Assembly: GCA_017559505.1 (NCBI GenBank)
Contig: JAFYSF010000018.1
Span: 1-32,778, forward strand
DNA length: 32,778 bases
From: Paludibacteraceae bacterium
GTDB taxonomy: Bacteria; Bacteroidota; Bacteroidia; Bacteroidales; Paludibacteraceae
Reading direction: 5' to 3'
A program made the translations under genes and the position numbers. The notes beneath the pieces were generated by a model. That model was given only the letters and a program-made list of their open reading frames with translations. It was not told the DNA's origin and searched no databases. Shown in pieces: positions 20,742-28,004 of this stretch; within the stretch, counting starts at the first letter, position 1, and the number at the start of each line of letters is the position of its first letter.

Positions 20742-20759
20742 ATGTCTAAAAAAAAATAA
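20742..20759 (+). other. Minimal upstream ORF (MSKKK) with a ribosome-binding site
   Basis: AAAGGAG lies 8 nt before the ATG at 20742, which reads M-S-K-K-K then TAA and ends 5 nt before the methyltransferase ATG at 20765. It may serve to deliver ribosomes to the next start by reinitiation, or be the stub of a lost gene. Confidence 0.4.
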
Positions 20760-20764
20760 AAATT

Positions 20765-21973
20765 ATGACCACAAAAGAATATATAAAACTACACCGCAAG
20801 GACGATGTGTATAAACTCGCACTGGGCAAAGCGCCTGAGGGGGTGGACCTACAGCATGCGCTACAACAAATAGCGGCATACCAAACCATAGAGAAGAAAA
20901 TACCTTCGTGGGCTGAGTGCGACGACCTTGTATTCCCACCTAAATTGTCGCTTGAGCAATCGTCGAGCGAACTGACAGCGCAATACAAAGCCCAACTAAT
21001 CAAAGAGTTTATGGGTGGCGATGGCTTCACTCATATCGACCTCACAGGCGGTATGGGGATAGACTGCTACTTCATTGCGCAAAACGCAAACGCAAGCCAC
21101 TATGTAGAACAAAATGCCGACCTCTGCCACATTGCGCAACACAACTTCACACACCTAAATCCCAACATCAGAGTACACAACACCACAGCGGAGGAATTCT
21201 TAAATCAGATTACAGATAACAGAGTACAGAGTACAGATAACAATCCTTCATTCCTCATTTATTTAGATCCTGCGCGCAGAGGCAATCATGGCGAGAAGTT
21301 GGTATCTATCTCCGACTGTCAGCCAGACGTGGTGGCTCTATTGCCACAGATGTTTGAAATTACGGACAAGGTGGTGGTGAAGCTCTCTCCTATGCTCGAC
21401 ATCACACGCGCTATAAGCGAACTCGAACATATCGAGCACCTATACGTAATCTCGGTAGGCAACGAATGCAAAGAGTTGTTGCTATTCATCAATCGCAACT
21501 ACAATGCCGAAACACAAATACACGCAATTAATTTGAAGTCGACGGTCAACGGTCAACTTTTTTCAGGCTATCTCAGCCACGAATCAGCCCTCTCACTCGC
21601 CTATGCTCGCGAGGTGGGACGATACATCTACGAGCCATACGCCGCTCACCTCAAAAGCGGACTATACAAAACCATTGCCGAGACCTACGGAGTTGAAAAG
21701 TTGCATCAACACTCGCATCTATACACCTCTATGGAGCTAAATAGCGAGTTTCCTGGGCGCCACTTCGCAGTCGAACAAGTGGTGCCATTCGACAAAAAAA
21801 GTGCGAAATCGCTCTTCAAATCGCTAAAACAAGCCAATATCACAACACGCAACTTCCCCCTCGCAGTGAGCGAACTGCGCACACAATACAAAATAAAAGA
21901 AGGTGGCGCAACTTATATATTTGCCACCACCCTATATGACAATTCTAAAGTGCTAATCGTATGTAGCAAATAA
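20765..21973 (+). CDS. Class I SAM-dependent methyltransferase with THUMP-like C-terminal domain
   Basis: 402 residues. A helical N-terminal region is followed by a Rossmann methyltransferase: motif I DLTGGMGIDCYFIA near residue 93, acidic strand VEQNADLCHIAQ near 113, and motif IV YLDPARRGNHGEK near 166. The C-terminal part (about 300-400) matches the THUMP-like domain found with such enzymes (FPLAVSELRTQYKIKEGG). An RNA substrate is likely given that domain, but unproven. Two heptamer arrays are translated in frame: 21204-21245 as NQITDNRVQSTDNN just before motif IV, and 21537-21557 as STVNGQL. Both fall in loops. The stop codon is 3 nt from the convergent CAP gene's stop. Confidence 0.88.
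   Translation: MTTKEYIKLHRKDDVYKLALGKAPEGVDLQHALQQIAAYQTIEKKIPSWAECDDLVFPPKLSLEQSSSELTAQYKAQLIKEFMGGDGFTHIDLTGGMGIDCYFIAQNANASHYVEQNADLCHIAQHNFTHLNPNIRVHNTTAEEFLNQITDNRVQSTDNNPSFLIYLDPARRGNHGEKLVSISDCQPDVVALLPQMFEITDKVVVKLSPMLDITRAISELEHIEHLYVISVGNECKELLLFINRNYNAETQIHAINLKSTVNGQLFSGYLSHESALSLAYAREVGRYIYEPYAAHLKSGLYKTIAETYGVEKLHQHSHLYTSMELNSEFPGRHFAVEQVVPFDKKSAKSLFKSLKQANITTRNFPLAVSELRTQYKIKEGGATYIFATTLYDNSKVLIVCSK
21204..21245 (+). repeat. In-frame heptamer array inside the THUMP-like methyltransferase gene
   Basis: Six units in register: ATCAGAT, TACAGAT, AACAGAG, TACAGAG, TACAGAT, AACAATC. They total 42 nt and 14 codons, the same length as the GGGPS insertion. The word family is shared with 26118-26187 and 14364-14384. 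Confidence 0.85.
21537..21557 (+). repeat. Second in-frame heptamer array in the methyltransferase gene
   Basis: AGTCGAC, GGTCAAC and GGTCAAC, three units or seven codons, continuing as a T-rich unit. Same family as 20677-20725. Confidence 0.75.
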
Positions 21974-21976
21974 GAA

Positions 21977-22759
21977 TTAAGGTTTGAATGACTGATATGC
22001 AAATTGTTGCACCCAATGTCGTTTGCAATAGCCTATACCAATATACGCATAATCAGGATTCAGAATGTTGGCTTTATGACCGGGACTATTCATCCAGGCT
22101 TTAACCACTTCGGCTGGTGTAGTTTGTCCCTTTGCAATATTCTCGCCTATAAAATAATACCTTTTTATTAAATAATCAGGCAAATCAGGAAAACTGCCAT
22201 GCCCATAGTAGTTGTATTTCTTCATCTCACCTGCCTTTATCCGTGCAGTAATATGCAAATGTTCTTCCATCTCCAATGGTGCAATTCTTCTCTTGGCGCG
22301 TTCGATATTGACCAATCGTAATACCTCAGCCTCGAAAGAATCAGAATAGTCTAAATCCTCAAATATTTTGTCATACCACGAAGCTATATATCGGTTGAAC
22401 TCATCAGCCAACATTATATCTTCGGCAAAACATAGATGATAGGCACCATCAGAATAATAGACAAATGCATAAGTATATCTTTCATCATTTAGTTTATCCT
22501 CTACAGACTTAAATATACCTTGACTTGTATAGTTTAGTGAATAAAAAGAGATCCAAAATCTGTAAGCAGAAGATTTCACCTCTTCTTTATTCACAACATT
22601 CTTAAACTCTAATGGTTTCAACCCCAATCTTGCTCTCTCTTGATTAATCAATGGCATAGCCTCTTTGACTATAACACAAAAATCATCGATTCCTGAGGCG
22701 TAGGAATTTAGAGATAAAACAACAAAAAATGTAGCAAATAAAACTTTTAAATTTCTCAT
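21977..22759 (-). CDS. Secreted CAP (SCP/PR-1) domain protein with a degenerate first repeat
   Basis: 260 residues. The N-terminal signal peptide is MRNLKVLFATFFVVLSLNSYASG. The C-terminal half is a CAP domain: LVNIERAKRRIAPLEM near residue 147, HGSF near 188, GENIAKG near 204, VVKAWMNSPGHKANILNPDY near 214, then IGIGYC. The first half begins with LINQERARLGLKPLEFK near 38, which reads like the start of another CAP domain, but the GEN and SPGH blocks are missing. Bacterial CAP proteins are extracytoplasmic, and their activity is mostly unknown. It is convergent with the upstream methyltransferase gene (3 nt gap) and separated from the FKBP gene by a terminator. Confidence 0.88.
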   Translation of the reverse strand: MRNLKVLFATFFVVLSLNSYASGIDDFCVIVKEAMPLINQERARLGLKPLEFKNVVNKEEVKSSAYRFWISFYSLNYTSQGIFKSVEDKLNDERYTYAFVYYSDGAYHLCFAEDIMLADEFNRYIASWYDKIFEDLDYSDSFEAEVLRLVNIERAKRRIAPLEMEEHLHITARIKAGEMKKYNYYGHGSFPDLPDYLIKRYYFIGENIAKGQTTPAEVVKAWMNSPGHKANILNPDYAYIGIGYCKRHWVQQFAYQSFKP

Positions 22760-22777
22760 AAACTAATTAACACAAAA

Positions 22778-22814
22778 AAACTTCATTCTACTAATAAAGT
22801 AACGAATGAAGTTT
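22778..22814. terminator. Terminator after the FKBP gene (minus operon end)
   Basis: AAACTTCATTC (22778-22788) and GAATGAAGTTT (22804-22814) with a 15-nt loop. On the minus strand a T7 tract follows, ending the long FKBP-to-trpS side transcript. On the plus strand a T-rich tract follows too. Confidence 0.85.
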
Positions 22815-22832
22815 CTTTTTATTTTATAAAAA

Positions 22833-23249
22833 CTAATTTTTTATATTTATAAGTTCAATTTCAAACACAAGAGTTGAATAAGCAGGAATATCCTTACCGC
22901 AATCGCGCGAGCCATAGCCCAATTTATAAGGAATCCACACCACCCAACGCGAACCTACGCTCATGGCTTTCAGTGCATCTTGGAAACCTTTTATCAACTC
23001 GCCTACACGAAATACTTCTGGCTTTTTGCGTTTGAATGAATTGTCAAACTCTTTGCCATTAAGCAACTTACCACAATAGTGTACAGTCACCTTACTTTTG
23101 CCTGTAGGGCGAGGACCATTGGTGCGAGTAATCACCTTATATTGCACCCCAGAAGGCAATACCTCTACGCCTGGTGCATTGATGTTCTCTTCGAAAAATC
23201 GCTCATTCTTTTCGCGATATGCATTTATCTCTTGATATGTTTGTGCCAT
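22833..23249 (-). CDS. FKBP-type peptidyl-prolyl cis-trans isomerase
   Basis: 138 residues. A short helical N-terminal part (EINAYREKNERFFEENI) leads into one FKBP domain. FKBP-type sequence includes LPSGVQYKVI near residue 31, VTVHYCGKLLNGKEFDNSF near 53-71, FRVGELIKGFQDALKAMSVGSRWVVWIP near 79-106 and YSTLVFEIELINI at the end. It catalyses proline isomerisation during folding. I see no signal peptide, so a cytoplasmic location is likely, although many FKBPs of this phylum are periplasmic. It lies 43 nt after the DMT transporter gene and is probably cotranscribed with it. Confidence 0.92.
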   Translation of the reverse strand: MAQTYQEINAYREKNERFFEENINAPGVEVLPSGVQYKVITRTNGPRPTGKSKVTVHYCGKLLNGKEFDNSFKRKKPEVFRVGELIKGFQDALKAMSVGSRWVVWIPYKLGYGSRDCGKDIPAYSTLVFEIELINIKN

Positions 23250-23292
23250 AATTTTTTTAATATCTATAGTCTAAATATCTGTTGACTTTTTA

Positions 23293-24183
23293 TTATCTTT
23301 TCGTTGATACAATCATAAATGTAACGGCTACTATCGAAATCACTATACCCGCTACTATGTTTGTAGTGAGAGCTTCACCAAGAAACAGTGTACCGACGAG
23401 GATGGCCGTAATTGGCTCGAATACACCCAAAACCGAGGCTTTAGTAGCACCAATATTGCGCGTTGCAAGTGCCAACGATGCAGTAGATACTATGGTTGGA
23501 AATATAGCCAATCCCACAAGATTGAGCCACGCCATACCATGGTCGAGACCTACACTCATATCGATGCCTGCGACTAATATCTTGGTCATAAACACCACAG
23601 AACCTACCATAAGCGAGTAGAACGTAAGCAATGTACTCGATACTGAACTAATAGTCTTACTCTTGTTAATAATGACTATAAACATTGCATATACCAACGC
23701 CGAACCCAACGAAAGCCACACACCTATAGGATTGATAGCCTCAGTGCCACTACCTCGAGTCATCACCACCACACCTACGAAGGTTGCCACTATCGACAAC
23801 CACACTGGCCACGAGGGCACTACTCGCAAAAACACCATTATCAGCGCCACAACCACTGGATAGAGAAATATCAGCGTAGTTGCCAATCCAGATGCTATAT
23901 ATTTATATGCCTCAAAGAGAAAGAGGCTACTGCATGTGTACAACACCCCCAATATCAACAAAATCCCCATCTGCTTGAGTGTGATGCTGAATGTTTGCTT
24001 AGTAATCCAAATAAACAACCCCAACAACAACACCGAAAGTCCATAACGAAAAAACAAAATAGTCTCAATCGATGCACCATCTGCCATCAAGGGCATTGCA
24101 AAAAGCGGATTAAGTCCATAAGTCACCCCAGTAATAATGCCCGCTGGATAGCCAATCATGGCTTGTTTACTCAACTTCTGCAT
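23293..24183 (-). CDS. EamA/DMT-family transporter
   Basis: 297 residues with ten predicted membrane helices in two EamA halves. The first half begins AGIITGVTYGLNPLFAMPL, with GASIETILFFRYG near residue 37. The second begins near 146 (WLSLGSALVYAMFIVIINKSK), and ARNIGATKASVLGVFEPITAIL is near 241, the usual EamA signature. It exports or imports a small metabolite; the substrate is unknown. I choose the ATG at 24183, one nt after the M23 gene's stop, over the upstream in-frame start at 24201 inside that gene. The tight spacing means translational coupling with the M23 peptidase gene. Confidence 0.88.
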   Translation of the reverse strand: MQKLSKQAMIGYPAGIITGVTYGLNPLFAMPLMADGASIETILFFRYGLSVLLLGLFIWITKQTFSITLKQMGILLILGVLYTCSSLFLFEAYKYIASGLATTLIFLYPVVVALIMVFLRVVPSWPVWLSIVATFVGVVVMTRGSGTEAINPIGVWLSLGSALVYAMFIVIINKSKTISSVSSTLLTFYSLMVGSVVFMTKILVAGIDMSVGLDHGMAWLNLVGLAIFPTIVSTASLALATRNIGATKASVLGVFEPITAILVGTLFLGEALTTNIVAGIVISIVAVTFMIVSTKR

Positions 24184-24184
24184 A

Positions 24185-25417
24185 TCACTTGATACTATCA
24201 AGCATTTGAAGCATAACAGTTTTTACCGAATCAAACTCGGCACGAGCATTAGCTGGTATTGGCTCAGTTGGTGGCGACTCCATCTTGAGAGGATCGATAG
24301 GTGTGCCATTTTTCCAAATACGGAAATCGAGGTGTGCACCAGTTGATGTACCCGAACTGCCCACATAGCCAATCACTTGACCTTGAGATACTCGTGCTCC
24401 TTCAACCACACCTTTACCATATTTCGAAAGGTGAAGATATGCCGATGTATAAGTAGAATTATGTCGAATCTTCACGGTGTGACCTCCACCGCCTTTATAG
24501 CCTTTGAATGTAACCACACCGTCGCCAATAGCCATAACTGGTGTGCCCATAGGTGCTGCATAGTCAACCCCTGTATGAGGGCGAACTATCTTATGTACAG
24601 GGTGTTTACGTGCATAAGAAAATTTACTTGATATGCGCGAGAAGCTGAGCGGAGCTTTGAGAAATGCTTTTTTCAAATTGTTACCATCTAAATCCCAATA
24701 GCCTCTCACTTCATCGTTTTCGTAGAACACAGCAAACAACTCCTTGTCGCCACGCTTATAGCTCGCTGCATGTATTTTGCTTATGCCAATCGACACCGAG
24801 TCAACAAACAACTCGTCGTAATACACCTTGAAACCATCGCCCTTTTGCAAACCAAAGAAATCGACAGTCCAAGCATATACATCCGACAATTGCAATGCCA
24901 ACTCCATATTCATATCCGCATCAACAATAGCATTCCACAACGAAGTTTCAACCACAAATTTGCCTGTACGAGTTTTTAGTGTAGTAGGTTTTATAAATTG
25001 CTCGACATGCAACGAATCCTCGAAATGAAACACGATAAAGTCGGTAACAGAATGTTGATAAACTAAGTATACCAACTGAGGCACAGTGTCTTGAGTATAA
25101 TATGCAAGATAGTTGTTGCCTGCCTTCATGCGACGCACATCAAACACCGATTCTGGTATGAATGCGGCTTGCGTAATAGCTTTTTGATCTGCTCCAAGAT
25201 TACGCAAGAGCGATGTGATGATTTGACCATTAGCCACTTTGCCTTGCACTTCATCCAAGTCAGTCACATCCACGCCATACTGAATAGTGCGTGGATCTTC
25301 CACCACCTGAGTAGAATCATTATCACCCCCACCTTCATTTGCGCCACTGCCATTACAGCCAACAAACAACGTAGCCGTAAACAATATTAGAAGTATTATT
25401 TTCAAATAGTTATACAT
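24185..25417 (-). CDS. M23 (LytM-type) peptidoglycan endopeptidase lipoprotein
   Basis: 410 residues. The lipoprotein signal has lipobox LFVGC with Cys21 and an acidic linker. The long N-terminal region (about 40-260) resembles the substrate-recognition part of MepM/Csd-like enzymes (QIITSLLRNLGADQKAI). The LytM domain covers about 265-385: Zn ligands His281 and Asp285 (HTGVDYAAPMGTP), general-base His329 (YLHLS) and His362. The usual HxH has become HLD here (His362-Leu-Asp364), so an Asp would replace a Zn histidine. Predicted role: cutting peptide cross-links during cell-wall growth, anchored in the outer membrane. It is cotranscribed with the downstream DMT gene and lies 27 nt after the HD gene. 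Confidence 0.9.
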   Translation of the reverse strand: MYNYLKIILLILFTATLFVGCNGSGANEGGGDNDSTQVVEDPRTIQYGVDVTDLDEVQGKVANGQIITSLLRNLGADQKAITQAAFIPESVFDVRRMKAGNNYLAYYTQDTVPQLVYLVYQHSVTDFIVFHFEDSLHVEQFIKPTTLKTRTGKFVVETSLWNAIVDADMNMELALQLSDVYAWTVDFFGLQKGDGFKVYYDELFVDSVSIGISKIHAASYKRGDKELFAVFYENDEVRGYWDLDGNNLKKAFLKAPLSFSRISSKFSYARKHPVHKIVRPHTGVDYAAPMGTPVMAIGDGVVTFKGYKGGGGHTVKIRHNSTYTSAYLHLSKYGKGVVEGARVSQGQVIGYVGSSGTSTGAHLDFRIWKNGTPIDPLKMESPPTEPIPANARAEFDSVKTVMLQMLDSIK

Positions 25418-25451
25418 TCAAAATTATGAATTATTAATTATGAATTACATA
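25417..25451. repeat. Heptamer array filling the HD-M23 gap
   Basis: ATTCAAA, ATTATGA, ATTATTA, ATTATGA and ATTACAT in register. The whole 27-nt intergenic space is repeat, and the register runs into the start codon of one gene and the stop of the other. Confidence 0.75.
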
Positions 25452-26107
25452 ATCTCTTGTCCATTGATTTCAAGGGCAAAGTGCAATTTGAAAAAGTCAG
25501 AAGCCTTACGACACAACAACATACGCTCCATGAATATCTCGAAATAATCAATAACAGCGCATATCTCGGTATTGATTTGTAAGCGCAAAATCAATTTGCG
25601 AGCTGCCTTATCGGTGATGAGTTCCGAACTTTCTACTGCATAGTTCACACGGTCGTGAATATCAAATGCTATAGAGCGAGGATTGCGCACACGCGAACGA
25701 CGCACATCGCACTTATCGGCCAATATCAAAGCCGCAGCAATAGCATTCACTGGATAGGCTGTATGCTCGTCATGATTACCGATAGCCGTAATTACAGCCG
25801 AAATATCGACTGCTGGCATACCCAATTTTTCAAGAATACGGAATGCCATTACTGCCCCACTCTGAGCATGGTCAGTACGATTAATCACATTGCCTATATC
25901 GTGCATATAAGCAGCAATTTTAGTCAACTCGATGGTATGTTCGTCATATCCCAAAGTTGACAAAATCTCTGCTGCTACAAAAGCACATTTGGTTACATGA
26001 GCAAAACTATGCTCAGTGTAACCTAATGCTACCAACGAGGCGTCGGCTTGTTTGATATATTCCTTAATCTCCTCGTTATTACGTATATCTTCGAATGTCA
26101 ATTTCAT
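25445..26107 (-). CDS. HD-domain metal-dependent phosphohydrolase
   Basis: 220 residues. HD-superfamily layout: first His in TEHSFAHVTKCAFVAAEI near residue 31, the HD pair in AAYMHDIGNVINRTDHAQSG near 69-88, a downstream metal Asp in GNHDEH near 114, and LILADKCDV near 130. The substrate (nucleotide, cyclic dinucleotide or other phosphoester) is unknown. I choose ATG 26107 (MKLTFEDIRNN) over a TTG nine nt upstream. The gap to lysS is entirely a 10-unit heptamer palindrome, and the gap to the M23 gene is also heptamer repeat. Confidence 0.85.
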   Translation of the reverse strand: MKLTFEDIRNNEEIKEYIKQADASLVALGYTEHSFAHVTKCAFVAAEILSTLGYDEHTIELTKIAAYMHDIGNVINRTDHAQSGAVMAFRILEKLGMPAVDISAVITAIGNHDEHTAYPVNAIAAALILADKCDVRRSRVRNPRSIAFDIHDRVNYAVESSELITDKAARKLILRLQINTEICAVIDYFEIFMERMLLCRKASDFFKLHFALEINGQEIM

Positions 26108-26117
26108 AGATAACAAA

Positions 26118-26187
26118 TATCAGAGTACAGAGTGCAGATATTAGATTGTAATCTGTTATCTGTAATCTGTACTCTGTAATCTAATAA
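26118..26187. repeat. Ten-unit palindromic heptamer array between lysS and the HD gene
   Basis: Units in exact register: TATCAGA, GTACAGA, GTGCAGA, TATTAGA, TTGTAAT, CTGTTAT, CTGTAAT, CTGTACT, CTGTAAT, CTAATAA. The first four are the reverse complements, in style, of the later ones, so the RNA can fold into a long hairpin. It fills all but a few nt of the 81-nt gap and ends 2 nt from the lysS stop codon. Confidence 0.85.
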
Positions 26188-26188
26188 T

Positions 26189-27901
26189 TTATTTTGTCCA
26201 CATTTCTACAGCCTCTTTTGTTGGGTTTGTGAGGCCGAGTTTGTTCTTTTTGTTATAGCCACAAAGGTCTTGGTGAAGTTTGTTCACGTTAGCGTCTTTA
26301 AGTTTAGCCACCATGTCAAATCCAAGTTTTTGCAATGGCTCAACCCATTCTGCAGGCACACCTATTTCAGCATATTTTTCTGGACCATCTTTCACTACTT
26401 TCTTCTCTGGTTTCATTTGTGGGAAGAAGAGTACCTCTTGAATTGCACTGTTACCTGTCATCAACATCACGAGGCGGTCGATACCGATACCAATACCTGA
26501 TGTTGGAGGCATACCATATTGAAGTGCACGCAAGAAGTCTTGATCGATAACCATAGCTTCGTCGTCGCCTTTGTCAGCCAAACGCATTTGTTCTTTGAAG
26601 CGTTCTTCTTGGTCGATTGGGTCGTTAAGCTCTGAATAAGCATTTGCCAACTCTTTACCATTAACCATCAACTCGAAACGTTCAGTCAAACCAGGTTTAG
26701 AGCGGTGCATTTTTGTAAGTGGCGACATCTCAACTGGATAGTCGGTGATGAAAGTAGGTTGGATGAAGTTGCCTTCGCAGAATTCACCAAAGATTTCATC
26801 AATGAGTTTACCTTTACCCATAGTGTCGTCAATTTCCATATTGAGTTTTTTGCACACCTCGCGGATTTCGTCTTCCGATTTGCCTTCGAGGTCATAGCCT
26901 GTAAACTCTTTAATAGCTTCGAGGATAGGAAGTCTACGATAAGGAGCTTTGAAAGAGATAGTTTTACCATCAATTTCTGTCTCAGTGCAACCATTCACAG
27001 CCAAACAGATGCGTTCCAACATTTGCTCTGTAAACGTCATCATCCAGTTGTAGTCTTTATATTGAACGTAAAGCTCCATACAAGTGAACTCAGGGTTATG
27101 TGTGCGGTCCATACCTTCGTTACGGAAGTTTTTACCAATCTCATACACACCTTCGAAACCACCCACGATAAGACGTTTCAAATACAACTCAGTAGCGATA
27201 CGCATATAGAGGTCGATGTTCAATGAGTTGTGGTGAGAAATAAATGGACGAGCCGAAGCACCACCTGCAATAGATTGAAGAATTGGTGTTTCTACCTCTG
27301 TATAACCTGCTTCATCCATCACAGCACGCATAGTTTTGATGATAGTTGTACGTTTCAAGAATGTATCTTTCACGCCATCATTCACAATCAAATCGACATA
27401 GCGTTGACGGTAGCGTTGTTCTTCATCATCAAAAGCATCGTATGCTACACCGTCTTTATATTTCACGATAGGAAGTGGACGCAACGATTTGCTCAATACT
27501 GTGAGTTCTTGTGCGTGTACCGAGATTTCGCCCATTTGAGTGCGGAACACAAAACCTCTGATACCTACGATATCGCCTATATCCAACAATTTTTTGAACA
27601 CTGTGTTATACATCTCAGGTTGCGCTTCTGTGTTAATATCATCACGCGATACATACACTTGGATACGACCTTTAGAGTCTTGCAATTCAATGAACGAAGC
27701 TTTACCCATGATACGACGACTCATGATACGACCTGCGATGCACACAGGACGAGGACTATCTTCATCCTTAAATTCTGCTTTTATATCTGTTGAATATGCA
27801 TTAGTTGGATACTCTGCTGCAGGATATGGGTCAATACCCATTTGTCGCAATGTGTCTAACGATTGACGACGAATCACTTCTTGTTCTGATAATTCCATCA
27901 T
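26189..27901 (-). CDS. lysS: Lysyl-tRNA synthetase (class II)
   Basis: 570 residues. The N-terminal anticodon-binding OB fold covers about 50-150 ([21 protein letters not shown]). The class II catalytic core has motif 2 ([20 protein letters not shown] near 265) and motif 3 ([15 protein letters not shown] near 466). Between them lies an insertion of normal size. After the usual end FFPQMKPEK there is a tail of about 75 residues ([33 protein letters not shown]) that resembles a helix-hairpin-helix-like domain and is absent from E. coli LysS. I believe the tail is common in Bacteroidales. Met1-Met2 gives two possible starts 3 nt apart. Confidence 0.96.
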   Translation of the reverse strand: MMELSEQEVIRRQSLDTLRQMGIDPYPAAEYPTNAYSTDIKAEFKDEDSPRPVCIAGRIMSRRIMGKASFIELQDSKGRIQVYVSRDDINTEAQPEMYNTVFKKLLDIGDIVGIRGFVFRTQMGEISVHAQELTVLSKSLRPLPIVKYKDGVAYDAFDDEEQRYRQRYVDLIVNDGVKDTFLKRTTIIKTMRAVMDEAGYTEVETPILQSIAGGASARPFISHHNSLNIDLYMRIATELYLKRLIVGGFEGVYEIGKNFRNEGMDRTHNPEFTCMELYVQYKDYNWMMTFTEQMLERICLAVNGCTETEIDGKTISFKAPYRRLPILEAIKEFTGYDLEGKSEDEIREVCKKLNMEIDDTMGKGKLIDEIFGEFCEGNFIQPTFITDYPVEMSPLTKMHRSKPGLTERFELMVNGKELANAYSELNDPIDQEERFKEQMRLADKGDDEAMVIDQDFLRALQYGMPPTSGIGIGIDRLVMLMTGNSAIQEVLFFPQMKPEKKVVKDGPEKYAEIGVPAEWVEPLQKLGFDMVAKLKDANVNKLHQDLCGYNKKNKLGLTNPTKEAVEMWTK

Positions 27902-27945
27902 AATATATCGAATAAAAAATTAATAATTAACATTTAAATATATTT

Positions 27946-27993
27946 AGACATGAAGACACGAGAACTTGATTTTCCTGTCATCTTGTCTTCCTG
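27946..27993. repeat. Inverted heptamer arrays between the DMT-NrnA gene and lysS
   Basis: AGACATG, AAGACAC and GAGAACT (27946-27966) face TCCTGTC, ATCTTGT and CTTCCTG (27973-27993). The first block is nearly identical to 14048-14068 and 15428-15448. Confidence 0.75.
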
Positions 27994-28004
27994 TCTTTTC
28001 TACA

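Noticed and set aside
27230..27793. Plus-strand open frame opposite lysS
   Set aside because: Antisense shadow with Cys/His-rich content; lysS motifs on the other strand are unambiguous.
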